Of a DNA stretch of 11,415 nt, positions 6,294-11,415 are shown in pieces. Where the stretch lies: NCBI GenBank assembly GCA_964486625.1, contig CAZANW010000061.1, forward strand, positions 1 through 11,415, read 5' to 3'. This DNA is from JAWCQZ01 sp964486625 (GTDB lineage: Archaea; Halobacteriota; Syntropharchaeia; JACQPP01). Both the position numbers and the translations under genes were made by a program. The notes beneath the pieces are model-generated. The model worked only from the letters and a program-made list of their open reading frames with translations. It searched no databases and was not told where the DNA came from. The stretch's first letter is position 1; each line of letters starts with the position of its first letter.

Positions 6294-7361
6294 TCAGCCG
6301 CCCCCGACCTCCATCGCGGTCCCCTCGCCGACGGCGATTTCGGGCCTTCCATCGGGCCCCACCCTCACCCGGCCGCCCGTGATGCGGAGGGGAGTCCCGA
6401 CGTCGAGCCGCCCGAGGAGGTCGGCCCGCTCCCCCCAGAGGGAGACCCGGACCCGGCCCGTGGCGTCGGAGATGTGGAGCGTCGCGACCCTCCGGGGGGA
6501 GCCGTCCCTCCCCTCCACTTCCCGGACCTCCCCGATGCCGCTGACCCTCCCCGCCACCGTGCAGAGCGTCCCCGGGACGAGCCGGTCGAGGGGCATGGGC
6601 CCGGCCTCGGCGGGGACCTCCCCGGACGACGGGCTGACCCGGGTCCGGGCGTGGAGGTGCAGTTCCATCTGCCCCGCCCGCTCCTTCGCCTCCCCGTTCT
6701 CGATTTCCACAGACGCTCCCGCTTCAAGGCCCAGGTCGTTCTCCCACGCGACGCCGCGGAGCTGGACCGCGCCCTGGGCGAGGCGCAACTCCCGGAAGCC
6801 GCCGCGGGCGCCGTCGGGCCGGACGAACTCCCGCGGGCGGACGTCGAGGATTCGGGCCCGGACGAGGGGCACGGGGCCGGGGCGCAGGGAAGCGAGGGAC
6901 GCCGGTTCGAGCCGGACCGGCTCCGGCGCGGGCTCCACCTCACGGACCGACAATTCAACGCCCGATGGACTTGGCCGCACCACGCCAAGGAGCCGGAGGT
7001 CCTGGCCGGCCTGAACGGGTGTTGCGGGGTCCCAGACCACCGCCCGGGCCGTGCCGGTGGGGTCGGCGAGGACCATCTCGACCCGGAGCCCCTTCGAGCC
7101 GTCGGGCCGCTGGAACCGCTTCTCCGCCTTGTGAATCACCTTCGCCACCACCCGGGCCACCGACCGCTCCGCGAGGTCCCGGAGGGGGGTCCGCTCCACG
7201 TCGAGCCCCGCCTCCCGGAGGACGAGCAGGGCGGCGGTGGACTCGTCGAAGAACTCCCCCAGCAGCGCGCGCTTCTCCTCGACGCGCTTGGCGAACTCGT
7301 CGAACGGGAGGAGGGACTTCGCGGGCTCGTGGAGGCGGCGGAGGGTCTCGTCGGAGGCCAT
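6294..7361 (-). CDS. multi-OB-fold ssDNA-binding protein (archaeal RPA-like)
   Basis: Replication protein A homologues coat single-stranded DNA in replication and repair. The 355-aa protein has an N-terminal helical region (about 10-62; FDEFAKRVEEKRALLGEFFD, then a LLVLREAGLDV helix) typical of euryarchaeal RPAs. Three OB-fold units follow: about 66-143 (KVIHKAEKRFQ, LADPTGTARAVVW), 162-243 (RARILDVRPREFVRPDG, LRGVAWEND) and 262-352 (VAGRVSGIGEVREVEG, HISDATGRVRVSLWG). The DxTGxxRxxxW pattern at the ends of OB1 and OB3 is diagnostic. No zinc-finger cysteines are seen. The frame is open to 7766, but the upstream 135 residues are Arg/Ala-rich translation of a structured spacer, so I chose the ATG at 7361, with a candidate box (cgaaatct, 7391-7398) upstream. 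First gene of a five-gene minus-strand cluster. Confidence 0.87.
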   Translation of the reverse strand: MASDETLRRLHEPAKSLLPFDEFAKRVEEKRALLGEFFDESTAALLVLREAGLDVERTPLRDLAERSVARVVAKVIHKAEKRFQRPDGSKGLRVEMVLADPTGTARAVVWDPATPVQAGQDLRLLGVVRPSPSGVELSVREVEPAPEPVRLEPASLASLRPGPVPLVRARILDVRPREFVRPDGARGGFRELRLAQGAVQLRGVAWENDLGLEAGASVEIENGEAKERAGQMELHLHARTRVSPSSGEVPAEAGPMPLDRLVPGTLCTVAGRVSGIGEVREVEGRDGSPRRVATLHISDATGRVRVSLWGERADLLGRLDVGTPLRITGGRVRVGPDGRPEIAVGEGTAMEVGGG

Positions 7362-7365
7362 CCAT

Positions 7366-7703
7366 GAGAAGGCGAACGACCCTCGCAAGGAGATTTCGGT
7401 ATTCGAACGCCTGCGCTTCGCTCGGCGGCCTACTCGGCGCTCGCGGGGCTCGCGCTCGTCACAATACTGCCGCCTACGGCCGCCTCGCTCTCGCGCGGGC
7501 TGCGGGCCCACGAAAAGGCCTTCATCGAGGCGCAAGGGCCGCAGCGCGAAGACGGCCAGCGGCGCCAATCTGCGACGAGCGCCGAGCCGGAGCGAGGCGC
7601 GAGGAGCGGCGCCGGCCAGGGCGAGCGCAGCGAGCCCGAGCCTGGCCGTCGAGCGCGCGGCCCGTCGAGTGGCCCCATACTTCTCCGCAGCGATACTCTT
7701 TAG
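7366..7703 (+). other. GC-rich divergent spacer with a startless open frame
   Basis: This 360-base gap lies between divergent RPA and truA genes. One plus frame is open from 7368 to a TAG at 7701-7703. From about 7413 its third positions are almost all G or C, as in real genes, and it encodes a hydrophobic stretch (AAYSALAGLALVTILP, from 7425) followed by a polar, Arg/Glu/Gly-rich tail. No ATG, GTG or TTG begins it, so it could be the remnant of a small membrane-protein gene or a chance effect of repeated gcgagc/tcgctcggc units. The left end must also hold the RPA promoter. I cannot identify a gene here. Confidence 0.3.
7551..7650. repeat. nested inverted repeats in the RPA/truA spacer
   Basis: gacggccag (7551-7559) pairs with ctggccgtc (7642-7650), a perfect 9-bp stem. 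Directly inside, cggcgcc (7560-7566) pairs with ggcgccg (7608-7614). A competing local hairpin joins cggccagg (7613-7620) with cctggccg (7641-7648). The core contains a direct repeat, gcgagc-gca-gcgagc (7621-7635). The arrangement can form a branched RNA or a cruciform, with two alternative pairings for the right arm. Confidence 0.6.
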
Positions 7704-7706
7704 AAA
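7696..7706 (+). promoter_or_regulatory. TATA-like box of the truA operon
   Basis: actctttagaaaag is the only AT-rich stretch before truA. It is centred about 23-25 bases before the ATG at 7725, which predicts a leaderless or nearly leaderless message for the truA-TSUP-mch operon. Confidence 0.5.
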
Positions 7707-7724
7707 AGCCGTCGAACGGGGCTC

Positions 7725-8537
7725 ATGCTCCTCCTCAGACTCGCCTACCTCGGCGACGCCTACCACGGCTTCCAGTTCCAGCCCGGGGTCACGACGGTGG
7801 AGGGCGAGTTGCGCAAGGCGCTCAGGGACTTGGAGATCCTCGCCGGCCGCCGCATCGGGGTCTGCAGCCGGACCGACCGGGGCGTCTCGGCCCGGGCGCA
7901 GGTGGTCGCCTTCGACGAGAAGAACCCGGTCCGCGCCCTCCCCCGGGCCGTCAACGCCCGCCTCCCCCGGGACATCTGGGTGTGGGCGCGCGCCTCCCCG
8001 CCCGCGAGGTTCCAGCCGTGGAAATCGGTGGCCTACCGCACCTACCGCTACTGGGCGCCCGCGCCGGAGGGGTTCGACGTGGACCGGGCGAAGCGGGCCG
8101 CGCTCCTCCTCCCCGGGACCCGCGACTTCTCCGCGCTCTCCGCCGACAAGGGCGAGGTCAAGACCCTGCTGAAAATCACCGTGAAAGCGCAGGGTCCCCT
8201 CGCCCTCTTCGAATTCCGAGGCAAGTCGTTCGCCCGTGAGATGGTCCGGCGGATGGCCGGGGCGTTGCTTGCGGTGGGCTCGGGCCGCAGGGACGAGGCG
8301 TGGCTCCGGCGGCTGCTGATGGAGCCCCGCGGCGAGGGGGCCCCGCCCGCGCCCCCCGAGGGGCTCGTCCTGTGGGACGTGGCGCTTCCGAGGGTCCGGT
8401 GGGAGGTGGACCGCTACGCCCTCGGGCGGGCGGTGAAGGGGCTCGAAGGGGCCCGCGGGCCCCTCCTCCAGCGGGCGGCGGTGGCGGGGGCCCTGGCCGA
8501 CGGGCTCAAGCGCGAGGGCGCGCCGGGGAGGGGATGA
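7725..8537 (+). CDS. truA: tRNA pseudouridine synthase TruA
   Basis: TruA isomerises uridines in the anticodon arm of tRNA (positions 38-40 in bacteria and 38/39-type sites in archaea). The 270 residues include the N-terminal strand LLLRLAYLGDAYHGFQFQP (2-20), the catalytic motif CSRTDRGVSA (47-56) with the nucleophile Asp51, VNARLPRDIWV (76-86), the tRNA-contact segment AYRTYRYW (102-109), the GTRDFSAL loop (130-137) and FAREMVRRMAG (168-178). The Arg/Ala/Gly-rich C-terminus (about 235-270) is poorly conserved. It is the first gene of a plus-strand operon: its TGA (8535-8537) overlaps the ATG of the next gene as ATGA. The start is supported by motif position and the TATA-like box at 7696-7706. 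Confidence 0.96.
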   Translation: MLLLRLAYLGDAYHGFQFQPGVTTVEGELRKALRDLEILAGRRIGVCSRTDRGVSARAQVVAFDEKNPVRALPRAVNARLPRDIWVWARASPPARFQPWKSVAYRTYRYWAPAPEGFDVDRAKRAALLLPGTRDFSALSADKGEVKTLLKITVKAQGPLALFEFRGKSFAREMVRRMAGALLAVGSGRRDEAWLRRLLMEPRGEGAPPAPPEGLVLWDVALPRVRWEVDRYALGRAVKGLEGARGPLLQRAAVAGALADGLKREGAPGRG

Positions 8538-9280
8538 GCGCTGACCCGGGCCTCCTCTGGCTCCTCCCGGCGGGGTTCGCCATCGGCCTCGCCTCCTCGA
8601 TGGTGGGGGTCGGCGGCGGGGTCTTCATGGGGCCGCTCCTGACCCTCGGCTACGGCTTCCCCCCGGCCGCGGCCTTCGGGACCAGCCTCGGGGCGATGGC
8701 CCCCATGGCGCTCTCGTCCACGGTCGCCTACCACCGCCAGGGTCACGTGAAGTGGCGGATGGCCCTCTTCCTGGTCCCCCTGGCGGCCGTCGGTGGGGTG
8801 CTCGGGGCGTGGGCCGCCTCCCAAGTCCAGGCGGAGACCTTGCGGAGGGTATTCGGCCTCCTCGCCTTCGGGATTGCGGGGCTTCTCCTCGCCCGGCCCG
8901 GCGGGCCCAAGGAGGGCTCCAGCTTCCGGATTCAGGAGGCAGCCCTCGCGCCCCTCGGCCTCGCCGTGGGCTTCGTCTCGGGGCTTCTCGGCGTCGGCGG
9001 TGGAGTGCTCATGGTCCCCGCCCTCATGGCGGTTGGCCTCGACATCCGGGCCTCGGTGGCCACCTCGCTGCTCGCGATTCTCCCGACCAGCCTCCTCGGC
9101 GGCTCGGCCCACTACGCCCTGGGCAACCTCTCCCTGCCCCACGCCGCCCTGCTGGCCGCCGGGGCGGTCCCGGGCGCGCAGGTCGGGGTGCGGCTCGCGG
9201 CCAAGGTGAGCCGGAAGAGTCTCGCCTACCTCCTGGCGGCGATTCTTGTTTACTCTGGAATCCGGATGGTGCTGGGATGA
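8534..9280 (+). CDS. TSUP (TauE/SafE) family membrane transporter
   Basis: TSUP proteins move small anions, often sulfite, sulfoacetate or other organosulfur compounds, across the cytoplasmic membrane; individual substrates vary. The 248-aa protein has the expected internal duplication: each half begins with the signature GFAIGLASSMVGVGGGVFMGP (14-34) or GFVSGLLGVGGGVLMVP (146-162). Each is followed by a segment with ATSL or GTSL (49-52 and 176-180) and a further pair of helices. About eight hydrophobic segments are visible, with a polar linker at 121-137. The frame is open farther upstream, but that part overlaps truA; the ATG at 8534 in the ATGA overlap is the clear start and implies translational coupling. 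It precedes mch with another ATGA overlap. A link between its substrate and one-carbon metabolism is possible but only inferred. Confidence 0.91.
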   Translation: MSADPGLLWLLPAGFAIGLASSMVGVGGGVFMGPLLTLGYGFPPAAAFGTSLGAMAPMALSSTVAYHRQGHVKWRMALFLVPLAAVGGVLGAWAASQVQAETLRRVFGLLAFGIAGLLLARPGGPKEGSSFRIQEAALAPLGLAVGFVSGLLGVGGGVLMVPALMAVGLDIRASVATSLLAILPTSLLGGSAHYALGNLSLPHAALLAAGAVPGAQVGVRLAAKVSRKSLAYLLAAILVYSGIRMVLG

Positions 9281-10176
9281 GCGCCAACGGTGCGACCCTC
9301 CAGCTCTTCGACGAGATGGTCCGCAGGGCCCACGAGCTGATGGTCGGGGTCTCCACCCTGCCGAACGGCGCGCAGGTGGTGGACGCGGGGGTCTCGGCCC
9401 CGAGCTCCACCGAGGCGGGCCTTCTGGCGGCGCGGGTCACCCTCGGAGACCGGGCCCGGGTCGAACTGGAGAAGGAGAGGGGGCGGACCCGGGTCCACGT
9501 CGAGAGCGACGCCCCCGCGCTCGCCACCCTCGGGTGCCAGTTCGCCGCATGGATGATTCCGATGGGCGACTCGTGGGGTATGGCCTCGGGGCCCGGGCGC
9601 ATCCTGGCGCGGAAACCGAAGTCGCTCTACGAAAAACTGGGGTTCGCGGAGAAGAGCGACGTCGCCGTCTTCTTCCTTGAGGCGACCCGCTTGCCGACCC
9701 CCGAAGTGGCCGATTTCCTCGCCAATGGGTGCGGCCTCGAACCCCGGGCCCTCCGGCTGGTGGTCGCGCCCCCCGCGAGTCCGGCGGGCCTCGTCCAGAT
9801 ATGCTCCCGGGCGCTGGAGAACGGGATGCTGCGGCTCTACAACGAGGGATTCCCGGTGCAGAAAGTGATGAGCGCGTGGGGCCACGCGCCCCTCGCCCAA
9901 CCGCCGCCGGGAGACCCGGTCCCCTTCCTGAACGACAACATCCGGTTCTCGGGCGAGGCGGCCGCCGAGGTGGAGTGGCGCCCGCCGGAGGAGTTGCAGG
10001 GGTGGGCCGAGAGGGCGGTGACCGCCGGGACGCCGGAGGAGAAGAAGCCCTTCGCGCAGATTCTCGCGGAGGCGAAAGGGGATTTCCGGAACATCCCCGT
10101 GCGGGTCTTCTCGCCGGCGAAGTTCGCGTTCGTTGAGACCCGCTCTGGCAAGAGATTTGGGGCCGGGAAAATCTGA
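9277..10176 (+). CDS. mch: methenyltetrahydromethanopterin cyclohydrolase
   Basis: Mch interconverts N5-formyl- and N5,N10-methenyl-tetrahydromethanopterin in the archaeal C1 pathway. Methanogens use it for CO2 reduction; other archaea and some bacteria use it for C1 oxidation or biosynthesis. The 299 residues follow the family along their length: LPNGAQVVDAGV (28-39), SSTEAGLLAARV (43-54), the GMASGPGRILARKPKSLYEKLGF block (101-123), DVAVFFLEATRLP (128-140), LRLVVAPPASPAGLVQICSR (159-178), and a C-terminal FAQILAEAKGDF...FSPAKFAFV. Arg178 and Glu181 match the Arg/Glu pair described as catalytic in the Archaeoglobus enzyme (recalled). APPAS replaces the usual APTAS, and the N-terminal lobe is slightly shorter than the typical 315-325 aa. 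The ATG at 9277 overlaps the TSUP stop. The last gene of the operon, it ends in a perfect hairpin. Confidence 0.93.
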   Translation: MSANGATLQLFDEMVRRAHELMVGVSTLPNGAQVVDAGVSAPSSTEAGLLAARVTLGDRARVELEKERGRTRVHVESDAPALATLGCQFAAWMIPMGDSWGMASGPGRILARKPKSLYEKLGFAEKSDVAVFFLEATRLPTPEVADFLANGCGLEPRALRLVVAPPASPAGLVQICSRALENGMLRLYNEGFPVQKVMSAWGHAPLAQPPPGDPVPFLNDNIRFSGEAAAEVEWRPPEELQGWAERAVTAGTPEEKKPFAQILAEAKGDFRNIPVRVFSPAKFAFVETRSGKRFGAGKI

Positions 10177-10185
10177 CCCGGCCCC
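10159..10185 (+). terminator. perfect hairpin across the mch stop codon
   Basis: ggggccggg (10159-10167) pairs with cccggcccc (10177-10185), a 9-bp all-GC stem. The 9-base loop contains the mch TGA (10174-10176). No T-tract follows, so this is not a classical intrinsic terminator; it may stabilise the 3' end or slow termination of translation. Confidence 0.45.
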
Positions 10186-10418
10186 GGCCATGTCGGAATG
10201 GGGGATGGGGGAGGGCCGGATTTGAACGCGGCCCTTCCCGCGGGCGCCGACCGCCCTGTGCGCCCGAATCGCGTGGGCGCGGGGGGCTCCGGCAGCGGCC
10301 TCCTCCCGACCCGGGTTTGGCCCCGAAGCGTGTAGGGCCGCCGGGCGGTTCTTGGCCGCCTTTGCCTCTACTCCCTACTACGCGGAGGGGGGCTATGGCC
10401 CTCCGCCGAGAGCAGTGT
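10186..10418. other. GC-rich noncoding spacer with further hairpins
   Basis: About 270 bases between the mch stop and the next start show no convincing gene. Two more inverted repeats are present: agggccg (10212-10218) with cggccct (10229-10235), whose loop on the minus strand contains the T-loop-like gttcaaatc, and gcgccc (10260-10265) with gggcgc (10275-10280). The segment 10335-10390 is rich in ggccgcc and ctact units. An unrecognised structured RNA or repeat remnants are possible. A complete tRNA could not be built. Confidence 0.4.
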
Positions 10419-10427
10419 GAAAGTAAT
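10419..10427 (+). promoter_or_regulatory. TATA-like box for the 52-aa four-cysteine gene
   Basis: gaaagtaat is centred about 26 bases before the ATG at 10450 and stands out from the GC-rich surroundings. This spacing favours a leaderless transcript starting at 10450, rather than the in-frame GTG at 10417, which lies at the box itself. Confidence 0.35.
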
Positions 10428-10449
10428 CCTTACCCGAAAACCGCTATCC

Positions 10450-10608
10450 ATGGACCCCGGGCTTTGCTCCACCTGCGCCCACTCCCAGAGGGTCGGGACC
10501 ACCCGGGGAACCCTCTACTGGATGTGCGAACTCTCGAAGTCGGACCCGAGATTCCGGAAGTATCCGAAGCTGCCGGTCCTGAAGTGCGAAGGATACGAGG
10601 CCAAGTAG
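10450..10608 (+). CDS. small four-cysteine (probable zinc) protein
   Basis: This 52-aa protein has Cys6, Cys9, Cys26 and Cys46 in the context CSTC...YWMCELSKSDPRFRKYPKLPVLKCEGYE. From memory, similar short proteins (CxxC, then C-x-x-S-x-x-DPRFxKYPxLPVxxCxGYE) occur widely as uncharacterised proteins in bacteria and archaea; the four cysteines suggest a zinc knuckle. No function is known to me. The frame could also begin at GTG 10417, but the conserved part begins just after the ATG at 10450 and the upstream box supports that start. It is a single gene, ending in TAG seven bases before the convergent gene at 10616. Confidence 0.68.
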   Translation: MDPGLCSTCAHSQRVGTTRGTLYWMCELSKSDPRFRKYPKLPVLKCEGYEAK

Positions 10609-10615
10609 CCGCCTC

Positions 10616-10963
10616 TCAACCCTTCTCGCCGCGCGCCTCGGCCGCGGCCTCCTCGTCGGTGGGCCAGTCCTCGTGGAACGCGGCCAGCGGGTGAATCATC
10701 TCGGCAAGTTTCGCGACTTCGCCATCGTCGAAATCCTCCAGTTCGCGCACCGCCACGAGCCCCACGTCGATGGACTCCCGCTCCTCCTCGGTCGGGTCGC
10801 GGCCGTCGGTGAATCTCTTCATGGCGCGCAATTGGTTCGCCACGTTGCCGAGCGCGGGGCCCTTCGGATAGCGCTTGAGTATTTTCTCCGCCAGGGCGAT
10901 GGCCTCGCCGAGGACGGTCCGGAAGCGCGCCCGCGAGTCGATGTCTCCGTATTCTCCGCTCAC
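10616..10963 (-). CDS. helical protein, possibly Tsi6-like
   Basis: This 115-aa acidic protein is predicted to be all helix. The segment 20-75 (EAIALAEKILKRYPKGPALGNVANQLRAMK, a TEEERESIDVGLVAVRELE helix) resembles the fold seen in Tsi6, immunity protein of the Tse6 toxin, and in many uncharacterised stand-alone relatives; this is from motif memory and not certain. The C-terminal 20 residues are a Glu/Ala-rich tail. The start is GTG at 10963, overlapping the TGA of the 68-aa gene as GTGA, so the two are translationally coupled. It is the last gene of the operon led by the PGF-CTERM surface protein. No toxin gene is visible, so an immunity role is not supported by context. Confidence 0.7.
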   Translation of the reverse strand: MSGEYGDIDSRARFRTVLGEAIALAEKILKRYPKGPALGNVANQLRAMKRFTDGRDPTEEERESIDVGLVAVRELEDFDDGEVAKLAEMIHPLAAFHEDWPTDEEAAAEARGEKG

Positions 10964-11166
10964 TGCTTCTGCGTCGGGGGCGGGGCGTTCACAAGGATTT
11001 CAAGGGCCTGCTCCTTCGTGAATCCCGCGGCGACGAGGGCGTCGAAGAGGTTCTTGTACCAGGTCGCCTGCAGTTTCGCCAACTCCTTGTCGGTCGCGAC
11101 GGACTTGAGCATCCCCTTCATGCCGGCGAGCATCTCCTCCATCATCCCTTCGAGCCCCTCCGGCAC
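10960..11166 (-). CDS. small Met-rich helical protein, unknown function
   Basis: I do not recognise this 68-aa protein. Residues 1-22 form an amphipathic Met/Glu-rich helix (GMMEEMLAGMKGML), and 33-60 form two helices, LQATWYKNLFDALVAAGF and TKEQALEILVN, a UBA-like spacing of hydrophobic residues. A Pro-rich tail closes it. The start is GTG at 11166, two bases after the stop of the surface-protein gene; the in-frame ATG pair at residues 8-9 is the alternative. The stop overlaps the GTG of the next gene. The tight packing on both sides is the main support for its being real. Confidence 0.62.
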   Translation of the reverse strand: MPEGLEGMMEEMLAGMKGMLKSVATDKELAKLQATWYKNLFDALVAAGFTKEQALEILVNAPPPTQKQ

Positions 11167-11168
11167 GG

Positions 11169-11415
11169 CTACTCCCCGAACCGCCGCCGGTAGAGCAGCC
11201 CCGCCGCGGCAAGGGCCGCGAGGGCGAAGGCGATTTCAAACCCGGGCGATTTCTTCGGGGTCGGAGTGGGGGCCGGGGTCGAGGTCGCGGTCGGGGCGGG
11301 AGTCGCCTCCGGAGTCGCCGTCGGGGTCGGAGCCGCCGTCGGAGCCGGGGTGGGGGTCGGGGCCGGGGTCGCCGCGGCGGTCGGCGCGGCGGTGGCCGCC
11401 GGTGTGTGGGCTGTG
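11169..11415 (-). CDS. C-terminus of a PGF-CTERM surface protein (partial)
   Basis: The minus strand is open from the window edge to TAG at 11171-11169, giving 81 C-terminal residues. The first 54 or so are a Thr/Pro/Ala-only linker (PTPAPT-like units), typical of a glycosylated wall-spanning stalk. Then come SPGFEIAFALAALAAAGLLY (a PGF motif and hydrophobic segment) and the basic end RRRFGE. This tripartite tail is the PGF-CTERM signal, which archaeosortase A is known to process in haloarchaea while a lipid anchor is attached. The protein should therefore be exported and anchored outside the cell. Its ectodomain lies beyond the window, so its function is unknown. It leads the 68-aa and 115-aa genes. 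The start is out of the window, so no complete frame can be given. Confidence 0.88.
   Translation of the reverse strand, partial: TAHTPAATAAPTAAATPAPTPTPAPTAAPTPTATPEATPAPTATSTPAPTPTPKKSPGFEIAFALAALAAAGLLYRRRFGE

Noticed and set aside
6290..6352. Upstream start of the split-barrel protein at 6352
   Set aside because: It would overlap the RPA gene by 59 bases and adds non-conserved residues; the ATG at 6289 follows the RPA stop by four bases.
7362..7766. N-terminal extension of the RPA-like frame up to an ATG at 7766
   Set aside because: The 135 extra residues are Arg/Ala-rich, overlap the truA start and promoter on the other strand, and come from the hairpin-rich spacer. The conserved protein begins at the ATG at 7361.
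10203..10310. Possible minus-strand tRNA ending in gttcaaatc
   Set aside because: gggagg and cctccc can pair as a partial acceptor stem, but the T-stem needs a bulged C, no anticodon loop of seven bases with T33 fits, and the D-arm is poor. I treat it as a hairpin only.
11172..11415. DNA tandem repeat of ggggtcgg-like units as a CRISPR or satellite
   Set aside because: The units are irregular and are explained by codons for a Thr/Pro/Ala linker in the surface protein.

Overview
The window is a GC-rich piece of an archaeal chromosome. The archaeal assignment rests on a transcription factor B (TFB) gene, TrmY (an archaeal tRNA methyltransferase), methenyl-tetrahydromethanopterin cyclohydrolase (Mch), a multi-OB RPA-type ssDNA-binding protein, a PGF-CTERM surface-protein tail (archaeosortase substrate), and TATA-like boxes about 26 bases before start codons with hardly any Shine-Dalgarno sites. 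A high-GC Thermoplasmatota-like or other euryarchaeal lineage is my inference; no 16S or marker phylogeny is visible here.

Layout, left to right. At 1-42 there may be the last codons of a plus-strand gene. At 57-341 (-) is a small unknown coiled-coil/Cys protein, divergent from trmY (431-1141, +), whose 3' end is a run of strong hairpins. Convergent with it are an Hsp70/DnaK (1202-3007, -) and a TFB (3056-4051, -). A short AT-rich promoter region and a hairpin separate these from a second minus-strand cluster. That cluster, in transcription order, is an RPA-like protein (7361-6294), a split-barrel flavin-type protein (6289-5807), a MarC-family membrane protein (5772-5134), a 77-aa Cys/His protein (5130-4897) and an HscB-like J-domain protein with an N-terminal zinc-finger motif (4872-4186).

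A structured, repeat-rich divergent spacer (7366-7724) leads to a tightly overlapping plus-strand operon: truA (7725-8537), a TSUP/TauE-type exporter (8534-9280) and mch (9277-10176), each junction being an ATGA overlap. A further 230-base GC-rich noncoding stretch with hairpins follows, then a 52-aa four-cysteine protein (10450-10608, +). On the minus strand at the right edge is an apparent operon of a PGF-CTERM surface protein (only its C-terminus is in the window), a 68-aa helical protein and a 115-aa Tsi6-like protein, joined by a 2-base gap and a GTGA overlap.

Functionally the window mixes information processing (TFB, RPA, TrmY, TruA), protein quality control and possibly Fe-S assembly (DnaK, HscB-like), tetrahydromethanopterin-linked one-carbon metabolism (Mch), membrane transport (MarC, TSUP) and cell surface (PGF-CTERM). 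I see no mobile element, CRISPR array, rRNA or convincing tRNA. The most unusual items are the HscB-like co-chaperone with a eukaryote-like zinc finger in an archaeon, the hairpin clusters that have become coding sequence at the ends of trmY and tfb, the structured spacers, and the surface-protein operon with two tiny partners.
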